From Clostridia bacterium (GTDB lineage: Bacteria > Bacillota_A > Clostridia > Christensenellales > Aristaeellaceae), in assembly GCA_025997215.1 (NCBI GenBank), contig BNUH01000092.1, positions 1-11,449 on the forward strand: a DNA stretch of 11,449 nucleotides, given 5' to 3'. The position numbers and the translations under genes are program-made. Below, in pieces: positions 1-4,280 of the stretch; within the stretch, counting starts at the first letter, position 1, and each line of letters begins with the position of its first letter. The notes below the pieces were generated by a model. It was given only the letters and a program-made list of their open reading frames with translations, made no database searches and had not been told where the DNA came from.

Positions 1-168
1 AGGAAAAGAAGAAGAGCGGGGGGGAATGGAATTGAGAAGTGTGGTGTGGTACACTTCTCCGCCGCATACACTGCATGGTAAAGCATAATTTGACTTTGTG
101 CATATCCGTACCGCCTCCGGATCGCCCAACAACGCGCGGTTGATGGTTTCCTGTGATACTTCACTCAT
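1..168 (-). CDS. Lar-like zinc-binding phage early protein, partial
   Basis: The minus strand has an open frame from ATG at 168 to the window edge (56 codons, no stop). It begins MSEVSQETINRALLGDPEAV and carries a CSVCGG motif around residues 36-41, a half zinc-ribbon seen in restriction-alleviation (Lar-like) and other small phage zinc proteins. The Shine-Dalgarno candidate is GAGGGGG about 9 nt upstream; its ATG overlaps the stop of the preceding small ORF (TGA at 161-163), which suggests translational coupling. The stretch after CGG looks unlike a zinc ribbon (rich in Ser and Pro), and a run of seven G lies at 18-24, so a frameshift there is possible. The Lar assignment is inferred from size, CxxC and position in an early phage operon; the second zinc half would lie outside the window. 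Confidence 0.6.
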   Translation of the reverse strand, partial: MSEVSQETINRALLGDPEAVRICTKSNYALPCSVCGGEVYHTTLLNSIPPRSSSFP

Positions 169-296
169 CACCTAAATCCCCCTCATCTCCAAATTCGATC
201 GCCGCTTGACCTATAAGCGGCCTACCCTTTACCCGCGTGTCTCGCAACCACCAACATTCGTCAATCGCGTCATGTGGGGGTACACCCGTTTATCAT
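161..296 (-). pseudogene. small early ORF, apparently frameshifted
   Basis: In one minus frame a protein-like sequence reads HDAIDECWWLRDTRVKGRP and then LIGQAAIEFGDEGDLGDE, stopping at 161-163 and overlapping the start of the next gene by 8 nt. That frame has no ATG, GTG or TTG ahead of the coding-looking part. An ATG at 294-296 lies in the adjacent frame, and the two join into a 44-codon protein if one base of the five-G run at 276-280 is removed. I therefore call it a frameshifted or error-interrupted gene. Upstream SD is weak (TAGG). It lies between the Cro-like gene and the Lar-like gene, all on the same strand, as in early phage operons. The product is not recognised. An alternative is a native start at an unusual codon such as ATT. 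Confidence 0.42.
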
Positions 297-362
297 GATG
301 CCTACTAATCGCGAGCGTTTACCCTCGCAATCCATTGGGAAACCTTTCTGATCCTGCTTCGT

Positions 363-566
363 CTAAGATACATCCTTATAAAACACGTCCCATCGCTTCT
401 CGGGAGGGATTCCTAGTAAACGAGATATTTCTTCCGCGACACTTGGCGAAGCTTTCCTTGCGCCTGTTTCGATGTTGTGAACATGCGTCGCGGATATACC
501 CGCCTCCTTGCCTAATTGAGCAATGGTCTTGCCAGCCAGGATTCGCATCCGTTTGATTTCGAGCAT
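363..566 (-). CDS. Cro-like XRE-family DNA-binding protein
   Basis: This 67-residue protein is almost entirely a helix-turn-helix domain of the XRE/Cro/CI type: RMRILAGKTIAQLGKEAG, then ISATHVHNIETGARKASP, which covers the two HTH helices. The tail (EEISRLLGIP...WDVFYKDVS) resembles the end of the 70-residue XRE protein at 9620-9832. I prefer the ATG at 566 over the one at 575 because it leaves an 18-nt leader after the predicted transcription start and places AGAGAG about 9 nt upstream. It diverges from the larger XRE repressor at 690 across a 123-nt gap, the standard layout of a lysogeny switch: this short protein would be the Cro-like partner that opens the leftward early operon. Binding specificity is unknown. 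Confidence 0.82.
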   Translation of the reverse strand: MLEIKRMRILAGKTIAQLGKEAGISATHVHNIETGARKASPSVAEEISRLLGIPPEKRWDVFYKDVS

Positions 567-590
567 CACTCTCATCTCTCTTTCAGTTAT

Positions 591-619
591 AGTATACTCC
601 CTAAAAGAGAGGTTGTCAA
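591..619 (-). promoter_or_regulatory. Promoter of the Cro-like gene, with flanking operator
   Basis: On the minus strand TTGACA (614-619) and TATACT (591-596) are separated by exactly 17 bp, a near-consensus sigma-A promoter. An 8-bp perfect inverted repeat, CTCTCTTT at 576-583 and AAAGAGAG at 604-611, brackets the -10 hexamer and is a good candidate operator for either XRE protein of this switch. Confidence 0.8.
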
Positions 620-632
620 TAGAAAAATCACT

Positions 633-662
633 CTTTGAGTTTATTTATTTTTACTTTGAGTT
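633..662. promoter_or_regulatory. Direct-repeat operator candidate upstream of repressor 1
   Basis: CTTTGAGTT occurs at 633-641 and again at 654-662. The copies are 21 bp apart, two helical turns, so two dimers could bind on the same face of the DNA. They sit just upstream of the repressor gene at 690. I see no convincing plus-strand promoter here, so the exact role is open. Confidence 0.4.
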
Positions 663-689
663 GTGTTATTCTGTTATGGAGGTAGCGTC

Positions 690-1124
690 ATGGAAGTATT
701 TGCCGAACGGATAAGGAGACTACGTAAGCTGCGCGGCGAGACGCAGAAAGACTTAGCAGATGCGTTGGACATATCAACGCAGAGTGTAACAAACTGGGAA
801 GTCGGTGCTCGTATGCCATCCTTGGACGTGCTTATTCGGGCGGCTGACCATTATAGTGTCACCACCGACTATCTCATAGGTCGTTCTCCGTCACCTATGG
901 TCTACGCGCAACCAGTGGGTGAGATCGACGGACAAGCCGCGACGCTCTTGACGACTAGCAAAGTACCGCTTTCAGATGCGGACAAGGCCGCCGTGATTGC
1001 GTCTGCACAATCCCCTGGGGCTGTCGTGATTGATCCGCGCACGCTTGGGTTGCCGAAAAATCGGGAGGAACTAGAAGCGTTTGTGCTACGATTGATAGAG
1101 AACGCGAAACAACATGAGCATTGA
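690..1124 (+). CDS. CI-like XRE repressor with non-peptidase C-terminal module
   Basis: The ATG at 690 is chosen because GGAGG (678-682) lies 7 nt before it; the frame is open further upstream from a GTG at 663. The 144-residue product has an N-terminal XRE helix-turn-helix (residues about 5-62, TQKDLADALDISTQSVTNWE) and a tail with PVGEIDG around residues 74-80, ending in LPKNREELEAFVLRLIENA. No LexA/S24 Ser-Lys peptidase signature is visible, so RecA-triggered self-cleavage is not expected. The same tail is found in the repressor at 9059-9481 and in the fragment at 2246-2431. The gene diverges from the Cro-like gene and probably maintains element A in its dormant state; this role is inferred from layout. 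Confidence 0.85.
   Translation: MEVFAERIRRLRKLRGETQKDLADALDISTQSVTNWEVGARMPSLDVLIRAADHYSVTTDYLIGRSPSPMVYAQPVGEIDGQAATLLTTSKVPLSDADKAAVIASAQSPGAVVIDPRTLGLPKNREELEAFVLRLIENAKQHEH
931..956. repeat. Direct repeat, copy in repressor 1
   Basis: These 26 bp match 2244-2269 at 24 positions. They mark where DNA similarity between the intact repressor gene and the downstream repressor-tail fragment begins, and similarity continues at lower identity to the end of both reading frames. Confidence 0.85.
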
Positions 1125-1148
1125 TCGTATGCGGAAGGGTGGAGATAA

Positions 1149-2264
1149 ATGGACTTTATCGATCAAGTGAGGCAACTTGCGACGCGTGTTGCGCGACTAA
1201 AAGACAGCATAGCCACCGAAGAAGCGACAAAGATGTCGCTCATTCTGCCGTTCTTCCAAGCATTAGGTTACGATGTTTTTAATCCCATTGAGTTTTTGCC
1301 TGAATTTGTGGCTGATGTTGGCATCAAAAAAGGTGAAAAAATTGATTACGCTATCATGGCCAATGACAAGCCTGTTATATTAATAGAATGTAAGTGGTGT
1401 GGGGTAGCGCTAGGAAAGCAAGACTCACAGCTGTTTCGATACTTCGGGACAAGCAACGCAAAGTTTGCCATCCTGACCAACGGAATTGTGTATCGGTTTT
1501 ATACCGATTTAGATGAAGCAAACAAAATGGATCTCACGCCGTTCTTGGAGCTTGATTTACTGAACCTTAAAGAAGGCCTTGTCCCAGAGGTCAAGCGATT
1601 CCATAAAGATGCGTTTGATCCTGAATCCCTGATGAGTGCAGCATCAGAGTTGAAATATTCTAAAGCTATAAAAGATTACCTAGGGGAACAGCTATCCTCG
1701 CCTTCTGAGGACTTTATTAGGTTCATCGTAGGGCATGTATATGATGGTATAAAAACCGTTGCTGTAGTAGAGAGGTTTACTGGCATTGTTAAGACATCAC
1801 TTAACGATTTCATCAGTGAACGAATGAATGAGAAAATCAAAACAGCGTTAGGTGCCACTGAGACAGTTGCGCAAATGGATAAACCTGCGTCTGAGACGGT
1901 TAATGAACAAGCGTCTGACGAACACAATCAACGCAATAAAATCGTCACGACCGCAGAGGAATTGGATGCGTTCTACGCAATCAAAAACATGTTCATTGGG
2001 TTAGTCGCGCCGGATTTAGTGACGTACGTCGATACCGTAAGCTATTTTGTCGTTTGCTTACAAGGTAAATCTGCAAAATGGATATGCAGGTTGAAGATGG
2101 CAGGTAAGAAATATTATATGACTATATTTGTGTCCGAGGGTGTATCAGATAGTCACACTTTTGATTCGATTAATGATCTGTATGGATACAAGGACGAATT
2201 GATAGCCGCTTTGAGGATGCGCTTAACTGGCAAAGAGCTAGCTGACAAGCCGCGACACTCTTAA
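1149..2264 (+). CDS. HsdR N-terminal-like PD-(D/E)XK nuclease
   Basis: A 371-residue protein whose first 170 residues match the type I restriction HsdR N-terminal nuclease fold as found in stand-alone prophage proteins. Visible motif residues are TEEATK (Glu25), GEKIDYAI (Asp66) and ILIECK (Glu80, Lys82), which form the PD-(D/E)XK metal-binding site. No helicase motor or methylase is present here or next door, so it is not a full restriction system. SD GGTGGAG lies 6 nt before the ATG. It follows repressor 1 by 24 nt on the same strand and may be transcribed with it from the lysogen, as expected for a cargo defence gene. The last six residues (DKPRHS) are encoded by DNA that belongs, in another frame, to a repressor-tail fragment, so the natural end was probably replaced. 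Real substrate is unknown. Confidence 0.75.
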   Translation: MDFIDQVRQLATRVARLKDSIATEEATKMSLILPFFQALGYDVFNPIEFLPEFVADVGIKKGEKIDYAIMANDKPVILIECKWCGVALGKQDSQLFRYFGTSNAKFAILTNGIVYRFYTDLDEANKMDLTPFLELDLLNLKEGLVPEVKRFHKDAFDPESLMSAASELKYSKAIKDYLGEQLSSPSEDFIRFIVGHVYDGIKTVAVVERFTGIVKTSLNDFISERMNEKIKTALGATETVAQMDKPASETVNEQASDEHNQRNKIVTTAEELDAFYAIKNMFIGLVAPDLVTYVDTVSYFVVCLQGKSAKWICRLKMAGKKYYMTIFVSEGVSDSHTFDSINDLYGYKDELIAALRMRLTGKELADKPRHS

Positions 2265-2269
2265 CGACT
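2244..2269. repeat. Direct repeat, copy behind the nuclease gene
   Basis: Second copy of the 26-bp repeat at 931-956 (24 of 26 identical). It coincides with the left edge of the repressor-tail fragment and covers the last codons of the nuclease gene, so it marks a probable recombination junction. Confidence 0.85.
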
Positions 2270-2431
2270 GACCGCGTCACTCTGACCAATTCCGACAAGG
2301 CTGCGGTGCTTGCGTCGGCGCAAAGTCCGGAGGCTGTCGTCATCGATCTGGGTAAGCTCGGACTACCAAAGAATCGGGAAGAGTTAGAGGCAACGGTGCG
2401 TAAGTTGATTGAAGAGGCAAGGGGATCATAA
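2246..2431 (+). pseudogene. C-terminal fragment of a CI-like repressor
   Basis: Starting with a CAA codon directly after an in-frame TGA, 61 codons read QAATLLTTDRVTLTNSDKAA, then VLASAQSPEAVVID and LGLPKNREELEATVRKLIEE to a TAA. This lines up residue for residue with the tail of the repressor at 690-1124 (identical in QAATLLTT, DKAAV, ASAQSP, LGLPKNREELEA). The DNA-binding half is absent and there is no start codon or SD, so this is a broken gene. The frame is fully intact over its length, suggesting that the loss is recent or that the break came from one recombination event. It overlaps the last 19 nt of the nuclease gene in a different frame. Confidence 0.85.
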
Positions 2432-2462
2432 ATCGCTGCCAGGCAATTGATAGCGCAGCAGC

Positions 2463-2494
2463 TTGACAATCGACACTTAAAGATGCACACTTAA
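2463..2494 (+). promoter_or_regulatory. Possible promoter/operator of mntA-hepT
   Basis: TTGACA at 2463-2468 is a consensus -35, but the hexamer 17 bp on (CACACT) is a poor -10. ACACTTAA is repeated at 2473-2480 and 2487-2494, 14 bp apart. Toxin-antitoxin operons are often autoregulated, so the repeats may be an operator; this is weakly supported. Confidence 0.3.
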
Positions 2495-2525
2495 GCACAC
2501 CGCAATCAATTATGGGAGGCCGACA

Positions 2526-2858
2526 ATGCAGGACAACAATGTTCCGGCAACCTATCACGCTGTATCTCCATTCGTTTTGACACATGGTGAGATATGCGCC
2601 GCTGTAAGTGACGCCGCGTTCCGGTATCCCATAAAGTCGGCCAGCTATTTCGGTTCATACGCGCGCGGCATGCAAAGACCTGACAGCGATTTGGATCTGC
2701 TTGTTGAGTTTCAGTCGCCATTTGTCTCGCTATTTAAGGTCGCCGGCTTAAAACTAGAGTTAGAGGAAAAACTACACAAACCCGTCGATGTTATAGGTTT
2801 TCCGCTTCCAGATAATGCTTATCTGATAATAGATAAACAGGTAAAGTGCTATGGATGA
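2526..2858 (+). CDS. mntA: MntA-type nucleotidyltransferase antitoxin
   Basis: A 110-residue minimal nucleotidyltransferase (DNA polymerase beta-like fold). Key residues are all present: GSYARG (residues 43-48), DLDLLVEF with Asp55 and Asp57, and a third Asp at VDVIG (Asp88). In the MntA-HepT family such proteins transfer AMP from ATP to a tyrosine of the HEPN toxin and so silence it. SD GGGAGG lies 6 nt before the ATG. The gene overlaps hepT by 8 nt, indicating translational coupling and a fixed antitoxin/toxin ratio. It lies between the repressor-tail fragment and the integrase region, the usual place for prophage cargo. Family membership is well supported by motif and partner; activity is inferred. 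Confidence 0.88.
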   Translation: MQDNNVPATYHAVSPFVLTHGEICAAVSDAAFRYPIKSASYFGSYARGMQRPDSDLDLLVEFQSPFVSLFKVAGLKLELEEKLHKPVDVIGFPLPDNAYLIIDKQVKCYG

Positions 2859-3210
2859 TCGTAGTATACAGTTGCTACGCTATATTCGTAATGAGGCAAT
2901 ACTGATTAGCACATTTGTCGACGGAATAGATTTTTGTTGCTTTATTGGCAATGAAGAGAAGAAGCATGCTGTCGCTATGGCTCTGGCAAACATAGGCGAG
3001 GCTGAACGGTTAGTGAGTGATGATATAAAGAGAAAGTACAGCGATGTGCCATGGGTCGAGATAAGAGCTACTCGAAACATGATAGCACATGCATATCAAG
3101 CTGTAAGTTTCTACATGATATGGCAAACAGCTATTGAGAGTATCCCCGAATTGATATTATCGCTGGATAACATCATACTTAATGAATCCAGCGGAATAGT
3201 CGACAGGTGA
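2851..3210 (+). CDS. hepT: HepT-type HEPN RNase toxin (DUF86)
   Basis: A 119-residue all-helical protein ending before 3210, with the HEPN signature RNMIAHAY at residues 75-82. Arg75, Asn76 and His80 form the predicted RNase site (RX4-6H), and Tyr82 is the residue that MntA AMPylates in characterised pairs (RX4HXY). Upstream IGEAERLVSD matches the conserved helix of the DUF86 family. The start ATG at 2851 overlaps the antitoxin stop. HepT toxins cut RNA (tRNA in at least one studied pair) when freed from MntA, so this pair probably acts as an addiction or anti-phage module of element A. No missing key residue is seen; the toxin looks intact. Confidence 0.88.
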   Translation: MDDRSIQLLRYIRNEAILISTFVDGIDFCCFIGNEEKKHAVAMALANIGEAERLVSDDIKRKYSDVPWVEIRATRNMIAHAYQAVSFYMIWQTAIESIPELILSLDNIILNESSGIVDR

Positions 3211-3234
3211 GGTAAAAATAACGGAGGGCGCCAA

Positions 3235-3318
3235 ATGCTCTGCAGCAAAAGTGTCAAGCAAATCGATGACAAATCCTTGCTTTTGCTTCTTCGGTTGGAA
3301 CCGACTGCGATTTGCTAA
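3235..3318 (+). CDS. 27-codon ORF with strong SD, before a terminator
   Basis: ATG at 3235 is preceded by GGAGGG (3223-3228) with a 6-nt spacer, and 27 codons run to TAA at 3316-3318, six nt before the terminator stem. The peptide begins MLCSKSVKQIDDKSLLLLLR and ends LEPTAIC; the centre (LLLLLRL) is hydrophobic but too short for a clear membrane span. It lies 24 nt after hepT on the same strand and could be a third member of that transcript. The DNA of the ORF also contains long complementary segments (see the RNA-structure entry), so selection may act on RNA structure and the ORF may be incidental. Product not recognised. Confidence 0.4.
   Translation: MLCSKSVKQIDDKSLLLLLRLEPTAIC
3244..3316 (+). 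other. Strongly self-complementary segment, possible pseudoknot RNA
   Basis: AGCAAAAG (3244-3251) is complementary to CTTTTGCT (3280-3287). AGCAAATCG (3257-3265) is perfectly complementary to CGATTTGCT (3308-3316). The order a-b-a'-b' means that both helices together make an H-type pseudoknot. A small hairpin, TCGGT-TGGA-ACCGA (3291-3304), lies between the last two arms. The segment is followed at once by a terminator, so a discrete structured RNA or a structured 3' end of the mntA-hepT message is possible. It could also be a dispersed intergenic repeat. Confidence 0.45.
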
Positions 3319-3323
3319 CCCAT

Positions 3324-3356
3324 AAGAGGTTAGGGCGAACTGTCCTAGCCTCTTTT
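3324..3356 (+). terminator. Rho-independent terminator after the mntA-hepT transcript
   Basis: AAGAGGTTAGG (3324-3334) pairs over 11 positions, one of them G-T, with CCTAGCCTCTT (3344-3354) and is followed by further T residues. It would end the plus-strand transcript from mntA, hepT and the small ORF. Confidence 0.75.
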
Positions 3357-3375
3357 CATACAACTAAATGGTAAA
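3356..3375. repeat. Direct repeat flanking the two-recombinase region, left
   Basis: TCATACAACTAAATGGTAAA matches TCATACAACTAAACGATAAA at 6884-6903 in 18 of 20 positions, with the first 13 identical. The left copy directly follows a plus-strand terminator; the right copy lies between a minus-strand terminator and the start of the serine recombinase. It could be a pair of recombination sites bounding 3.5 kb, although a repeat of this length can also arise by chance. Confidence 0.45.
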
Positions 3376-3423
3376 TACGTCCAGATGTGTCAAATATTAC
3401 CTGTATCTTTTTCCCAATCCAGC

Positions 3424-3457
3424 TGGTATACTGACACTTATAGATATTTAAGGAGGG
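3424..3457 (+). promoter_or_regulatory. Extended -10 promoter and SD of alpha 1
   Basis: TGGTATACT at 3424-3432 is an extended -10 (TGn-TATACT). No good -35 lies 17 bp upstream, which is usual for this promoter class. AAGGAGGG (3450-3457) is a strong Shine-Dalgarno site 9 nt before the ATG at 3467. Confidence 0.55.
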
Positions 3458-3466
3458 AATAGTAAA

Positions 3467-3643
3467 ATGGACGACAAAACCAGGGATTTGCATGTCATTG
3501 TAGCGATGTTACGCGCCGAGTATCCGGAGGAATCAGATAGTGATATCGTAAGCAGATTCGCCGCCTATTCAAACACATTGTACGGCTGCCTTCATCAAAC
3601 GCTCGATCTGAGCAAGGCGTTCAAAGAAAACGGTTCCGTCTGA
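3467..3643 (+). CDS. Small protein alpha 1 of the duplicated XRE cassette
   Basis: A 58-residue ORF with a strong SD. It begins MDDKTRDLHVIVAML and contains YPEESDSDIVSRFA and CLHQTLDLS. From the YP pair onwards it aligns without gaps over 40 residues with the ORF at 8368-8553, sharing 13 identities (YP, D, I, S, CL, LDLS, G, V), so it is a real diverged gene pair rather than a chance frame. It has no helix-turn-helix, membrane segment or signal peptide; the composition suggests a small helical cytoplasmic protein. Its last 75 nt overlap, in antisense, the 3' end of the XRE repressor at 3569-3919, so the two convergent genes could interfere in transcription or form duplex mRNA. Function is unknown; a protein partner or antagonist of the repressor is one guess. 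Confidence 0.7.
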   Translation: MDDKTRDLHVIVAMLRAEYPEESDSDIVSRFAAYSNTLYGCLHQTLDLSKAFKENGSV

Positions 3644-3919
3644 CCTGATTACACCCAATTTGCGCAAAGATGCGCACAGCCGCTCCATGTCATCAGGTTC
3701 TGGCGGTTGATATTCAGACCAGTCCATAAAATCGGCAACCTTCATATCCAGCGCATTGGCGAGAAGGATCAGTCGTTCGTAACTGATCTTCATCTCGCCA
3801 CTTTCATACCGCGAGATGGTACTGGCGTCAACACCTATGCGGTCACCTAATTCTCGACAACTCAACTTCAGCTGCGTCCGACGCTCATGTATTGCATGCC
3901 CATTCTGCATACCGTTCAT
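3569..3919 (-). CDS. XRE-family repressor 1 of the duplicated cassette
   Basis: A 116-residue protein. The ATG at 3919 has AAGGG 8-10 nt upstream; an in-frame ATG at 3934 lacks an SD. Residues about 7-65 form an XRE helix-turn-helix (CRELGDRIGVDASTISRYES), followed by LANALDMKVADFM, then an acidic linker (YQPPEPDDMERLCA) and a short C-terminal helix (FFERLAQIERLM). It is clearly related to the protein at 8458-8811 over its full length. It diverges from beta 1 and the tyrosine integrase and its promoter lies among five GCATTG-type repeats, so it most likely represses itself and the beta-integrase unit. No peptidase domain is present, so induction would need another signal, possibly alpha or beta. 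Confidence 0.85.
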   Translation of the reverse strand: MNGMQNGHAIHERRTQLKLSCRELGDRIGVDASTISRYESGEMKISYERLILLANALDMKVADFMDWSEYQPPEPDDMERLCASLRKLGVIRSDGTVFFERLAQIERLMKAAVQCV

Positions 3920-3949
3920 TACACTACCCTTCATCGATTATCTACGAGA

Positions 3950-4061
3950 GCATTGTATCACGACATTGTAACTAATGCAATGCTTAAATTTCAAAAAAAC
4001 ATGAATAATAATGGATGTGTGTGAATATATGTATATACACGCAATGCGTTAGACGCAATGC
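3950..4061. promoter_or_regulatory. Operator array and promoter between XRE 1 and beta 1
   Basis: On the minus strand TTGCAT (3975-3980) and TACAAT (3952-3957) are 17 bp apart and form the repressor promoter. Five related heptamers occupy the gap: GCATTGT (3950), ACATTGT (3963), GCAATGC (3977), GCAATGC (4041) and GCAATGC (4055). The copy at 4039-4049 is the perfect palindrome ACGCA-A-TGCGT, and it repeats 14 bp further on. The array covers the promoter on one side and the beta 1 leader on the other, as expected for an autoregulated divergent switch. Confidence 0.65.
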
Positions 4062-4088
4062 CTATCGCGCACGAAAGAGGTGTCGCTA

Positions 4089-4280
4089 ATGCTGCTACTG
4101 GAAGATGGGCGAATCATACTGCTGCCATCCAGCAATCAAAACCGGATTGCAGACGAAATTGCCATAGCCGTCATGGAGGATATTCTGCTAATGGACATTA
4201 GGAACCTTCCGACTAAACATGCGTCAATCTTAACAGCTTGTATACAGGCTGTTATGCAAGGAGGTGCTTTCTATGCCTAA
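4089..4280 (+). CDS. Small protein beta 1, coupled to the integrase
   Basis: A 63-residue ORF. The ATG at 4089 lies 6 nt after AGAGGTG; a GTG at 4080 is inside the SD and less likely. It begins MLLLEDGRIILLP, closely like MIVLDDGRIKLLL of the ORF at 8977, followed by an IADEIAIAV / LVDEVVATL helix, so the pair is homologous. The gene ends within the integrase start (TAA 4278-4280, integrase ATG 4273), and the integrase SD is inside it, so the two are translationally coupled. Small genes in this position often encode excisionase or recombination directionality factors, but no winged-helix or Arg-rich DNA-binding motif is seen here. An anti-repressor role is equally possible. Family not recognised. 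Confidence 0.7.
   Translation: MLLLEDGRIILLPSSNQNRIADEIAIAVMEDILLMDIRNLPTKHASILTACIQAVMQGGAFYA

Noticed and set aside
34..59. 9-bp perfect inverted repeat GAGAAGTGT / ACACTTCTC with 8-nt loop, considered as a terminator
   Set aside because: No T-run follows on either strand and it lies inside the open Lar-like frame; may be an incidental hairpin.
2265..2525. Possible extra full gene between the nuclease and mntA
   Set aside because: The only coding-like sequence is the repressor-tail fragment without a start; the 90 nt after it hold only a possible promoter.
3157..3363. 68-codon minus-strand ORF opposite the structured RNA and hepT end
   Set aside because: Starts at TTG with no SD, runs over a terminator stem and the 3' end of hepT; more likely the shadow of the complementary segments.
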